DNA from: Ornithodoros turicata
Taxonomy: Eukaryota; Arthropoda; Arachnida; Ixodida; Argasidae
Length of the DNA: 64,000 bases
NCBI RefSeq assembly: GCF_037126465.1
Contig: NW_026999461.1
Span: 62,001 to 126,000, forward strand
Reading direction: 5' to 3'
A program made the position numbers and the translations under genes. Shown here piece after piece: positions 46,165-57,727 of the stretch. The notes under the pieces were generated by a model. The model searched no databases, was not told the origin of the DNA, and saw nothing but the letters and a program-made list of their open reading frames with translations. Position 1 is the stretch's first letter. Each line of letters opens with the position of its first letter.

Positions 46165-46396
46165 GGTCCACCCCTGCATCTCAAGGACCATTGGCGCTTC
46201 TTTCATGTGCTTCTTCCTTTTGTGCGACGTATAGCGTTGCGCAACCAGACGACGGGAGTTCGAGTTGGACTTGCACATAACTTCATTTTCATATTTCACA
46301 TCTCATGCTTCTCGTGTAATGGGGTAGGGTACTGCTCTCAAGCGGTGAATCACCCCAGGCCATAGTCATGATTTAGTTGTTGTTGTTGTTGTTGTG
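46165..46396 (+). repeat. LINE 3' untranslated region and (GTT)n tail
   Basis: The 3' region ends in (TTG)n at about 46377-46396, a simple-repeat tail as many I-superfamily LINEs have. Beyond it the sequence changes character. Confidence 0.7.
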
Positions 46397-47330
46397 GTTA
46401 GTGCCGATCCCCACCTTCCAGTGAGGTCTTTTTTTTTTGTTCGTGCATTAATTTATACTTCAAGACGTGCACGCGCAACAGGGAACGGTTGCATCCCTGC
46501 GTCCGTGCATAACGTATAAGATAATGGTAATACCATATGTTCAACTCCAGCCCAAATGATCGTATTCGGACATTCCAACCTGATACTATTTCTGGGCGAA
46601 GATACAAAAGGGAAAGGAGACATGTATACGATGTGTATGTGTGTGCTTTTTTTTTCCTTATTCAGTACCGAGCGAGAATAAATACACAAGTCATACTCTC
46701 GTGTAAAATTCGTACACAAAAGGAGGTGTTCAGTCAAAAGTGGCGTTCAGTCAAACGTCTTGAACAAAACCACATTCAACTGAGCAGCATTCGGTCAAAT
46801 TGGCGGACCACGTGCTAGCCACTAGGTGCCGATTTGGGGATTGTCGCAAAAATGTAGTTGCTGAAGGTGCACGTTCATGGGGTAGACAGTTGGTACCATC
46901 ACTTGCGAAATTAACAAGTTAGTAATTTTTGTTTAATTAGTGAAGGTATTGCAAACGAACATTGCATAGCATAAGTACAGCCCCACTGATGCCAACACAG
47001 AATAAATTATTTCGCCATCGTGAACCGTTTTCTATTCTCCCAGCCGGGAGATTTTGGTGAAGCAGCAAAACGATACACAAGTCGAATAGAGTGCAAAGCA
47101 AGGAAGCGGCCGACAGACACATGAATAGACGCGTTTGTTCCCCAAAGCTGCGTTCTCCTCAAGAACCCCTCTTTTCTTAGGAGATAACCGCGCATCCCGA
47201 GCGAAGTCGGGGCGAACAAAAACAACAAGGTAAAAGCATGCTGTGGGGACTACATGCCCCCCCCCCCCCCCGCGCTGTATCGCGCGCTTCTTCAACAAGG
47301 GCACTAGTTACAGCACTCGGCGCCTCTAGC
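46397..47330. other. Non-coding spacer
   Basis: Contains a short GTTCAGTCAAA-type array (46728-46800) resembling the GGTCGAACGCC arrays in the long-TIR elements, and a run of 15 C residues at about 47257-47271. No gene recognised. Confidence 0.35.
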
Positions 47331-47379
47331 GCCACCTCGCGGCTGGGTAGACCCCGGCGCCATCTCGTGCCCAGAAACG

Positions 47380-48790
47380 ACGAAACGGCGCGGGGTACAT
47401 CTCCTCTTGAGGAAAATCCGTGCCTATATAATGCACGGCGAATGGACTATGAATGGACTGGAGACAAGCAAAAGAAGGAGAACAGCTGCGCACGTGCAGA
47501 AAAAGAGCGAGCTCCCGAACGGATAGTGTGTACACAATACCTCCAGCGAACTATTGTCGCCATGTTCTTCTTTCAGAATTTTTGTATTGCCTTATTTTGA
47601 CGATGTTGTACTTTCCTAGTGGATGAATGTGAAAGGCAATGGAAAGCTCTTCGGGACAAGTTTGTGAGAGATCTAAAAGCCATCGACGCGGTGGGAAGGA
47701 GTGGCGTGGCAGCGTCAAATGTACGAGTGTCCGAGTTTTTTTCCAAAAATGAGCTTCTACACGGACTGTGGAAGACCTCAAAGGTACGTATTCTTGTAAA
47801 TGGATGGTACGCGTGCGTCAGAATATTAAATTCAATGGTAAAGTTTTATCGACATGTTCGTATTATGCGTGCATTTGCTGTGACTGGACCTATATGTCGT
47901 ATGTATGACCTATACACTGTAGCACTGCAACACTGAGGGACACGGACACAGAGGTGAGGACACGGAAGGAAACCGGAAAACTGCAGACTCTCAACTGGAG
48001 GAGCTTATTTTTTTAAAAAAACTTCACCAGTTGAGAATCTGCAGTCATCATGTTTCCTTCTCTATCCTACCCTCTCTATACCTGTCCCTTAGTACTACAG
48101 TGCCACATAGTATAAATGCGTACCAGCTCCCCCTTTATGCCCCTTGCCTGTGACCCGTACGCTGTATATACCCTTTTACGAAGTAAAGTGTCTCATTTCT
48201 TCCAATTTCTGGTAGATCATCAATAGACAATATTGGGCCGGGCATACCATCCAGCCGAACAGCTGCATATGCTGCCTCACATGCCGTTGAAGAGACTATT
48301 ATGTATGACCTACAGCATGCTATACATATAATTCTCGTTAACTCCTGTTATCTTTCTGGCACTCATAGGCAATATCAGCCATGACATGCCACCGAATCCA
48401 ACGACTGTGTCAGCTGCGTCTCCTGGTGTTGAGGATGCCATTCTGTATGATTTGGTACGTGCTCCACAGACTACGACTACCTCTGAGTCAACCCAATCCT
48501 CAGTGTGCGTCGTTCGGGAGAGCAGTTCTCCTGCAGATGCGTCCGCAACACCTGCTGCACGATACACCAAGAAAAGAAAGAAAGACGGAAAGAGGACCGC
48601 AGCGAACTTGATGCAGAGCTTATGCATTGTCTCCGCAAAGAGGCGTCGGAGGACGAGCACTATGGACATGCAGTTGCTGCCATCATTTGGCGATTTTCAA
48701 GTAGGAAAAAGCTTTCGCAAAGTTAAAAATACAGCAGATTCTTTTTGACATTGAGTTTGACCGACACTGTGTAAATAAGCTTCACATTCC
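47380..48790 (+). pseudogene. Second MADF gene (Harbinger-2 partner), decayed
   Basis: Exon 1 (about 47395-47500) retains EENPCLYNARRMDYEW and KKENS, matching the first half of a MADF domain, but its 3' end seems shifted. Exon 2 (47620-47783, between ctttcctag and gtacgt) encodes ERQWKALRDKF and NELLHGLWKTSK, the second half of MADF. Exon 3 (from 48369) is a Ser/Thr-rich linker with a basic KKRKKDGKR. It continues only by changing frame: the BESS-like region (ELDAELMHCLRKEASEDEH, then KIQQILFDIEFD) lies in two other frames. At least two frameshifts make it non-functional. It faces a Harbinger transposase remnant tail to tail, as in Harbinger-1. A fold-back repeat is inserted in intron 2. Confidence 0.75.
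47915..48110. repeat. Fold-back repeat in intron 2 of the second MADF gene
   Basis: CACTGTAGCACTGCAAC / GTACTACAGTG outer blocks and inner blocks AACTGCAGACTCTCAACTGG (about 47980) and CCAGTTGAGAATCTGCAG (about 48028) pair in inverted orientation around a T/A-rich centre. About 195 bp. Confidence 0.65.
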
Positions 48791-48854
48791 ATTTAAAGAT
48801 TTCAGTGGAAGAGCATGAAGAACTCAGTTCAGTAGCATGTAAATGTAGGTGGAA

Positions 48855-50348
48855 TCACATCCTGCGCACGTGTTCATCCTGCGAGTCCAGGGCAACCTTG
48901 TTCCGACCGAAATAATCAGCTAGTTTTTCCGGCTTTCTCACAGCTTTGGCCGACGCGAAATTGCCGCCTAGTTGGCCAGTGTTTTCAAGGTTACCTGCAA
49001 CTCCACGCCATTCCCCTGGGAATACATTTCTGAGATTGTCTTCCCTGTCAAGAAATTCCGTGTGGTAATAGTCACTGGCTCCCATGAGGATGTTGTGCAA
49101 GCACACACAGGCTTGGACAACTGCATTTCTCAACCCCTCATCCCCAATGATGGGACGATGAAAAATTCGCCATCTTGCAGCCATTACTCCAAATGCATTT
49201 TCAACAACTCTTGGTGCCCTGGAAAGCCGGAAATTGAATACCTTCTTCCTGTGGTCAAGCCCTCGGCCTGGGAAGGGCCGGATGACATATGACTTCAAGA
49301 CGAAGCCTTCGTCGCCAACTAAGTGAAAGTCTGCTCCACTTGGCAAGTTAAAACTATTCGTCGTGAAACCGTCTGCGATGGCTGACTCTCCAAATACGTC
49401 TGCATCGGAGTACTGCCCAGGAGAGCCGGCACACACAATTATGAATCGGTACATGGCATCTGATTGCGCCGAAAGCACAATTCAGTGGTATTTTTTATAA
49501 TTGAAGTAGTCGGAACCTCCCTTTGAAGGGCACTGGATGTGAACACGTTTCCTATCTATCGCACCTATGCAGTCTGGAAAATTCAATTTTTCCGTGAACT
49601 CCTGACTGATGAGGTTCCAGTCCAGTTGCGATGGGTGCTTCAAGTATGTCGGAGACTTACTGCTTTCCAAATGGCATGACATGTTTCATGTAATGTATTT
49701 GACACTGTGGCTCTGCCCATTCGGTAGCACATGGCTAGTGTTTGTTGTGTGTCACCGGTAGCAAGGTACCTCCATTAAACATACTTCAGATTGTTGGATT
49801 CAGTCGTGAGAAAAAATCACTCTGCAGTCACATAAATGCGAGCGCATGACCATATTGCTGCTTAAAACAGTAATCAGCTCTCACTTACGCGTACTAAGCA
49901 GTTTTTGAAATTCCTTCGCAGCAGCCCATGCACGATACATTCATGGCAAAAGTCTGAACGCATGTGTGATAAGGCAGATTCAAACGTCATTTCAAAATCA
50001 CGGCGAAACGTTCGTCCGCATAGATTGGCTGGGCATGGTTCGGCGGGTGGGTTACGTGCGGTCGAACAATGTGCATGAGCTCATAAAACTTCCCTTTAGT
50101 CATCCTGCGAAGAAACCAGTACTTATTTTGCGTTGGTTTGTAACACGTACCTGAAGTAACGAAAGTGATACTCCGGGTCCCCTATTCGCATTTCCTGGAC
50201 GAGCTGATGAAACGCGCCGTACACTGAACACCGGGAGTTGGATAGTCCGCATGTACGATCTCGTTGGTTTTCTGCTGCCCTTCCATCGCTTATAGGTCAA
50301 AATTATAGCGACTTTCTTCTTCAATTCAGTGTCCATGTTTGAGGGCAC
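48855..50348 (-). pseudogene. Harbinger-2 DDE transposase, decayed
   Basis: Minus strand. Exon 1 (about 50348-50153) starts MDTELKKKVAIILTYKRW; the conserved GAFHQLVQEMRI and YHFRYFR that follow lie in a different frame and are directly followed by gtacgt. A second block begins near 49770 with RYLATGDTQQTLAMCYRMG. A one-base shift separates it from the next open stretch (49682-49482), which has the first catalytic Asp in CIGAIDRKRV and ends at FNYKKYH before a TGA. The last stretch (49478-48855) carries VGDEGF and ENAFGVM, the second Asp and the Glu. All three catalytic residues survive, but two shifts and one stop do not. The exon with the middle REP/RL block was not found. It is diverged from the Harbinger-1 enzyme, so it is a separate family. 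Confidence 0.85.
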
Positions 50349-53160
50349 GAACCGTTTACTGTAGTACTAACGATGGGAACACGGATTGTCTTTAGTCCGA
50401 TTCCAGCACGCGGGTTCAGTTGCCAGATGTGACTGCTTTCACACTACGAAATGCGAAAATCCCCGGTAGTGTTTTCGTTGCGCTGCTCCAAATCGCTTCA
50501 GACTATGAACACGGTAGGATGAGGAAGTGTGGCGTAGCGAACGTTGGCTGTCGGCGCGGAACGCAGGCGACGGCGGGCGAAGACTACGTCGGACTCTAAA
50601 CCAGCCTTTATCTAACTTACGCCAAAGTTCCCGGGCGTGTTATCGGTGTTGTTATTAGGCTGCGGCGCGAGAAGGGAATTGTTCGCCTCAGATATGTCCT
50701 CCTCTTCCTGCCCAAATCTGTTCCTCCTCACGTAACTCACGCACCACCCTGTAAACTTAGCTTCCTTACGTACTCCTCTGCTATCAGGTCAAGCCGGGTT
50801 TCAGAGGCAGTGACCCGGAATGCTGCTCTTGGACTTCTACTTGAATGTCCGGTTGACACAAAATCATCCATTTCAGTTAATGTGTTTCTGTTCTGCAAAA
50901 ATAGCTCCCACTATACTGTACTATACTGTACTATACTGTATGTAACAGCATGTATAGTGTACGTACACTACTATTAAAAATACTTCAGACACTTTGGACA
51001 AATTGAATAAGCATCTTGAAAAATGGTATGTGAATAAACTGGAGCACAGACACGCACAACATAGAATCCCAGTCAGATTATGATTCACTGACCTGCTACA
51101 ACGGAGTGAAGTAGTTGAGGGTTTTGACTGCGAAATTATGCTGGCCGGCAATTTGCGTGTCTCAAAACAAGGATTGTCGCACTTGTTTTAGCTATTACCA
51201 ATGCGTAATAGATTGTGTGCTTAATGGGCTGGGGTATTTCCTAGATGGGGCTGTCTATTTCTGCCATAGAAACTTTACCTTGTCTTGAGAAAATTTCGAG
51301 TTCAATTGAGAAAATTAAACTTCCCGCTAGTTAAAGTACCCGCATGTCGTGGCAAAAGCTCTTCGAAGATGAATACTGCTGACCCCATCTCTTTTCGGAT
51401 GAGTAGATTTTTTTTAGATGTTGGAATTCAAAATACGTTAGCTGACACACCCTTCATATATCTATACGTACGCTAAGAGACGAGAGGTTCTGATTAGCAC
51501 GAATTCACATAGGAACAAAACGAAGCAGACACGAACAACAGAGGTAATCGGATACTAATGAAGCGTTAAACGAATTAGTTCATAAGCGTCGATGGAAATT
51601 TACTGTGATATGAACGTTGCTGCGGAAGCTCCGTTTTGTTGAGGACAGAAGTTACTCACACATCTATGCGGCTAAAAAAAGAATATCTTTCCTCATGCAT
51701 GCGCGCATTATGTATATACTCGGGATGATGAAAGACTTCCTGTTGTCAGCTAAGAAAGCCCTGCACCGCAAAAACGTGCACATTACGTCACGGGATGTTA
51801 TTCCTTGGAATTTGCTAGCTGCCTAGCTCAACTATATACTATGTGCAGGCAGCGGTTCGTTGTGGTTTTCATTGCCTTCGGCAACGGCGTTCACAGACAG
51901 CAATACTTTGAGGCCCTTATATTTATCAAGAACGCTTCAAGCTCCGCCTACGCCACGACAAGCACAGGTACACCTCGTGCTCTTCGTAAAGTGTCCTCAT
52001 GGCTGACGTCCGAAGCATCTACAAGAGACAAGGTTACAGATACAGATTTATGATGCAAGTAGGAGGAATCGAAAAATTACAGTGATTGGCCGCTAAGTCA
52101 TTGTTCATGCCAATGTCTTCAAAAAAGTGTTGCGACACACAGTAGTTTGCGACATCCTTTTTCTCCAACTCTCCGAGTACCTGTCACACGTTCTGTTTTG
52201 AGGTCTTGGTCGTGAGTGCTAGCGGCGTTGGCGGAGTGTACTGACTGCGTAGCAACAAGGAGTTTAAAAACAGAGCAGCTGGTTAGAAGGGTAGGTGGAG
52301 CACTGGTTTTGGGCCCATCAGTTGCCTTTCGAAAGGACGTGAGCAGTACCAAACGAAAGGGAACGGGAAAGGGAAAAAAATGAACGAAATATCGCCGAAA
52401 CATGGTATATGGTACCGTAATATCATATAACCATCTGAAGAAAGTAGGCCGAAATATGACACACGAAACATGTGGTTGCAAGCGTTTCATATCATTAGAA
52501 ATATGGCAGCAGTCGAAAAAGACAGACAGCGGCGGAATATACAGGGTGTTTCAGTTAAGTCCCCGAGCGAAATAAATCACGAACGTGTGCACCAATCGCA
52601 GATTTTTTTTTCTTTACAAGTACCTGTCGGATACCACCTACAAGCTGTGAATGAGTGGATATGAGTGAAGCGGAGGCTCCGTCTTCTTCAGGACTAAAGA
52701 TATTTTGTCTTGCAAAAGGCCGAGCCTCCGCCGAAATATACACACATAACCTGCATTAAATGTAAATAAATCATTAAGTTTTACCCCTTTAAGTTGCAAT
52801 TTACTTGCATATTCATATAGAGGGTGGGTGCTCTAAAAGTGTGCTTTCGCGCGTGACGCGATACCTATTTGACGAGCAGGCTTCCGCTTCCTGAGAGTAA
52901 AGTTATTTATGCAGGAGTACGAAAAACGAAACGTACGAAAAAATTGTGCTTACCAGGCAGCGCGTCAAAATAAATACGACTACGGCAACTCTCGTCTTCA
53001 TGCATCTCCTGTGCTCTATACCGATGTAAACAATGCCGTCTGCCCATGGTTGGGTACAGCATCCGCCTATAGGGGCGCTGGCCGCGACATGAGTTTGCTT
53101 CGGTTTCTACGTCTCTAGCGGCCCTTGGCGGAAGCTGCACAGAACCATGACCACGCACAC
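50349..53160. other. Long stretch without a recognised gene
   Basis: Holds the 5' side of Harbinger-2, whose terminal repeat I could not find, a three-fold (ACTATACTGT) tandem repeat at about 50911-50940, one ACAGGGTGTTTCAG end at 52544 like that of the MITE at 2115, and an inverted pair GCGGAGGCTC / GAGCCTCCGC at 52669-52733. The open frames are short and unrecognised. Confidence 0.35.
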
Positions 53161-53174
53161 GCAGACCACCGACG

Positions 53175-53203
<29 letters not shown>
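53175..53203. repeat. (TA)n microsatellite
   Basis: About 14 TA units immediately left of the fold-back element at 53249. Similar (TA)n runs lie beside or inside the related fold-backs at 57058-57077 and 57230-57256. Confidence 0.85.
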
Positions 53204-53207
<4 letters not shown>

Positions 53208-53248
53208 TTGATTGTGCACTCCCAGCCGAGGACAGCTGTTTCGCTCTA

Positions 53249-53639
53249 CTTGGAGCTCGTCAGCCCGGCGCAGGGAAGTGACACGATCTTGGGTCGGCGC
53301 TAACAGTGCGTCTGGGCGAGACGTCAATGTTCCACGGTGACGGCGCCACCTGTAGAGGCCGCAGTGCAAGCCAGCAAGTACATATACAAAGGAAAGATAG
53401 GCATAGCTCTGTGGCTGCACGTTGAGCATATGTTTACAATTTGGTCGTGCACTCCCACCCGAGGACAGCTGTTTTCCAGAGCTTTGGCTATTTTTCCTTT
53501 GTATATGTACTTGCTGGCTTGCACTGCGGCCTCCACAGGTGGCGCCGTCACCGTGGAACATTGACGTTTCGGCAAGACGCACTGTTAGCGCTGACCCAAG
53601 ATCGTGTCACTTCCCTGCGCCGGGCTCACGTGCTCCAAG
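53249..53639. repeat. Fold-back element with about 150-bp arms
   Basis: CTTGGAGCTCGTCAGCCCGG onward (53249-53398) pairs with 53490-53639 in reverse complement with few mismatches, around a centre of about 90 bp. The centre contains GTGCACTCCCACCCGAGGACAGCTGT, also found just outside the left arm (53214-53240) and, inverted, at 56455-56480. The arms carry GGCGCCACCTG and AGTGACACGATCTTGGGTC. Confidence 0.8.
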
Positions 53640-53644
53640 TACAC

Positions 53645-53905
53645 TGTTAAAAATAAATCCGTAGAAAAACGGGAATTTTACTCGATATGATATTGCTATA
53701 CATTTGTCCGTTCCGTGATCAACGGAGCACAGTTTCTTTACAAACAAATGCTCCGTTGCAAAACTTTACGAAAGCGCCGTAGAAAAACGGACATTTTTAC
53801 CGATGCCGTACTTGCAGAGATTTGTCCGTTCTACGGTGTACGGCGCTCTGTTTCTTTATCGCACATTTTCCGTTATAAAATGTTAAGGTGTGCCGTTTTT
53901 CTACT
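53645..53905. repeat. Short-motif array built on CCGTAGAAAAACGGA
   Basis: CCGTAGAAAAACGG appears at 53660 and 53781, with related CCGTTTTTCTAC, TTTGTCCGTTC and AACGGAGC units between. The block length is about 120 bp, repeated about twice in partly inverted form. Confidence 0.55.
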
Positions 53906-56440
53906 AGTGATTGTTGCTTTATAATGAAGTGTACCAGCTTTTTTCTACAGCTCCTAGCGTTTGCACTAGCTCCTGTACGACGCACATTCCAGTGGTACTT
54001 ATGACGAGGTACGTTTATTCAACCCATACACAATTGTACTAACGGAGACCGCATAGAAATGCTCCACAGGAACAAAGATGTGTAGACAACTAGAAGAAGG
54101 GTATCGCAGCCTCTGACCGATATACGGTACGATGTACTTGTGCTCTGGAGTGGTGATACGTCTCTTCTAAGCTGGAAAACCTACTTGAATACATCCACAA
54201 TGTAACATTCGCTGCTCAGATTACTTGTCACCGACACAACAGGTGCAGGAAGTGTGCTTTATAAAAATATTTATTTAACCAGTTGGTATTGTTGGAAGGC
54301 TCACTTCGTTTGACGCAACAGCTCAATCACCTTAAGTGCCTTTCTTGAATGGTCTTCCTGGATTGTTTTGTGCCCCGCTCCTCTGGCTGGTTCATGATAT
54401 GTATAAAGAAAGAAACACGAAACATTTTAGTAAGGTACAAATGCCGTATGTGAGACTGATAAACGTCCGTCCGTTAGTGAATTGGAGTTTCAGTGGCCGA
54501 CTAGCCAATGATATGTACATTGGCTTCACACTCACAGTATAATATGTATACCAGTCTACATGAGGGATGTGAATTTGACCAAACAAATTGGAGGTTATTT
54601 GAAAGGATGCAGCAAATCAAATCAAAATCAAGTATGGGAAAAATTCCAATGAATTTAGATATAAACTTCATTTTAGAAGCAAATTTAGCTTCAGAATGAA
54701 TAGTGCATCTAACAAATGATTCAAAATTTGACTGCATTCTACTTCTGTGGAAGTATAAGGATTTAGATTGGCTGGCTGGCCTTGTTCTTCCAGGAATTTG
54801 TTTTTATGTTGCCAGCGTTCTGGATTTGGCAGTCGATATAATAAATGAATGGAATGATATGATGAATAAATAAAATGGGATTCGATTTCATTCAGATTTA
54901 AATCGTGGCAGGATTTAAGCTTTCACTACACTCGCAGTGCAGAATTCTGTTGACAGGTATCAGCTACCATGACCTGCACATGTTGCTTTTCGTTATCGTT
55001 AATGAAATAGTGTATCATGCGTATAAGTAGTGTCATACACACGCCGGCTTTGTAGGACGTTGTCATAAACCATGCCGCTTAGTTGGTGAACAATAAGTGG
55101 CCAAGTATTACATACATTTCTCCTTGAACGTACCTTTCAATAATGAATTCCAGTGAAGCTCGCATGCATCATGGGTGTTTCATGTTCAGGGTATAGTATG
55201 CAGAGAACATAAGCATCGCAGCATCAAGGAACTTCCGAACTTCCGAACTTCAAAGGGTATCGCTCGTTTCACGTCAAGAAAAAATTGCTCTGACTGAAAA
55301 TGTCACCACCTGAAACGAGAATGTATAAACCTGAGCCTAATGGTTGCGGCAGCACATTCCCCAGAAATAGAAAAGGAGTTCTACTTAAAATCTGGAACTT
55401 CTATCCGAGTCTGCAAAAAGAAGAAAAAGTCACGTCAAATCAGACCGTAACAATCATTTAGGAAAAGACAAAGCTTTGCTGCACTACAAGAATGACATGC
55501 AAATGAGACGCTGGCTAATGTTGCCGAGTTGTGTGTGGCGTAATTGTTATTACATTCGGTCTTTCGTTTTTTGTCATTTAGGAAAATACACAAACTTCTG
55601 AATATACCTACACTGCAGCGGGTTGTGAATGCAGGATATAACAACGCGCATGAGACGAACCACAGCCTGGGGAATAAGAAGTCTGTGCTTATGCTGATGT
55701 TAGCCGGCATGTTTTTGCGATACACATTTTGCGATACATACATGAGCACTGTGGTATTTAAGTAACAATGAGTATGGGATCAGTTACTTACCTTCGGTGG
55801 CGCAAGCACTGAAGAAGTTCAAGGGCCCAAGTACTAGAGTCTGGCAGAAAAAAAAGACCGATACGCGTCTGTCGCTGTCACCGCCATTGGAAATTTGAAA
55901 AGGAAAACAGGTCAACGGTCAACGGCACAACCGTGGTGTCCTCTAGTGGGTGGATTTCGAAGATAATACCCCTCTCTGTAACGCAAAGAGCGCTGGGCGA
56001 ATACGGACGTTATACCCGTTTCTGAAGCATACGAACGAACGTGCTATAAAGATACAGATGATTACACCATCAAAAAACTGCTTTTTACACTGTTCCAGTG
56101 GAAACGGACGTTATGCACCACTCGTACGAAGCGGTACGAAGTACAGGAACGAAGGAAAAAAAAAAGAAAAGAAGGAAAAGGGACGACTGCTTCGGAGATT
56201 CCTTTACCGTAAATTCTACAACGGCAAACAATTATTTCTTCCAGAAACATGAAAAATAGGTGGAGAACGGCTGTTGCGTGTCATATGCAGCAGTTCGAAA
56301 AAAAAATCCCAGCACCCGAAAAACCCACCCGAAAAACCCGAAAAAACCCACTGGGGCGGGCTTTTTTAAAAAAAACACGGGTTTTTCCGAACCCTGGTTT
56401 TAACGGACAACCACTCGTAATAATACATTTTTTCTAACAG
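53906..56440. other. AT-rich stretch without a recognised gene
   Basis: Only short open frames. A run of A residues and AAAACCC/GGGTTTT complementary blocks lies at about 56298-56400. Nothing assignable. Confidence 0.3.
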
Positions 56441-56906
56441 TGTAGAGTGAAACAGCTGTCCTCGGCTGGGAGTGCACGATCAAATTGTAAACATATGCAC
56501 AACGTGCAGCCACAGAGCTTTGGGTATTTTTCCTTTGCATATGCTATATATTATATAGTTTTATTAGCTTGCCCATAAAAAGCGCGATAGCCTTCTAATA
56601 TGGTACAATAGTTAAATACATGGTTATATGCATATATATCTTCTACACACACACACACACACACATATATATATCTATAATGCCGGGAAAAAAAGCCAAC
56701 AAGTAGATGATAGTAGACGTGTTTGTTATTCTAGTATCATCTACCTGTTTTTTAATGTTTTTTCCTGCATTATAATTCACTGGCTTGCACTGTGGCATTG
56801 AGGAGTGCTCAGTCACCCTCCCAGGTGTAGATCGCTCGCTGAGTGACCCCTGGTTTGCCAATTCCGAACGATGCGCAGCTACCCAGAGCTGACGAGCCGC
56901 AAACAT

Positions 56907-57228
56907 GGCGAAACACGTGTCCTCTGGTGCTGTCGCATCGTTCCATGAGTATCTGTTTCTCTGCGTGCAGCCATAGAAGCCATGTTAATCTGTAAGTTTG
57001 AATTTCAAACACGTCTAGTATCATTTACTTCTTTCTTTAATGGCTTTTTTTCCTGCATTATATATATATATATATAAAGAGGGGGAAAGAGCCATTAAAG
57101 AAATAAGTAAATGACGCTAGACGTGTTTGAAATTCAAACTTACAGATTAAGATGGCTTCTATGGCTGCACGCAGAGAAACAGATACTCATGGAACGATGC
57201 GACAGCACCAGAGGACACGTGTTTCGCC
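56907..57228. repeat. Fold-back element around a (TA)n centre
   Basis: GGCGAAACACGTGTCCTCTG onward (56907-57050) pairs with 57080-57228 in reverse complement at high identity; shared blocks include GAACGATGCGACAGCACCAG and its complement. The loop is (TA)n plus GAGGGGGAAAGA. A second (TA)n and (GA)n tract follows at 57230-57275. Confidence 0.8.
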
Positions 57229-57229
57229 G

Positions 57230-57261
<32 letters not shown>

Positions 57262-57275
57262 GAGAGAGAGAGAGA

Positions 57276-57727
57276 AATGAGCGGATGCTGCATGTCTGCA
57301 TGTGACGTATATGTTTATAAGTCAAGTGTGCACATCCCAGCTGTGGACGGCCGACGAGCTTCTTGGCTCTCATCGGCACAGTGTAAGAATGTGACACTCT
57401 CTAGAGTCGGCGGTCGCGCCGACCCTAGAGCGTATCACATCCCTACGTCGTGCCGATATATAACTCTATTTCTTATATTCCAGCCTCGGAACAGTTACTT
57501 TCAACTGTGCTTGCATATCCGTTAGGATGCATTCTAAAAATATGCATTTTGGATAAACTCCCATACCCATTATCCTATGGCATATTTCAGTGTTACTTAA
57601 AAACATACAACAATTCATAGTTGCTATAAGAATTCCCGGCTCCTTCTATCTTCCTTATTTCAATCCTGATTTTTTTTTATTCCTTAGGAAGGAAGGAATC
57701 CTTCATTCCGTAATTTTATGCTGAGAT
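57276..57727. other. Non-coding spacer
   Basis: Includes CGGCACAGTG...GTGCCG inverted blocks near 57379-57456 that may be another fold-back of the same family. No gene seen. Confidence 0.3.

Noticed and set aside
47326..47390. GGCGCC-containing text left of the second MADF gene as a Harbinger-2 terminal repeat
   Set aside because: No reverse-complement match to the right of 50348 and no TTA/TAA pair could be placed.
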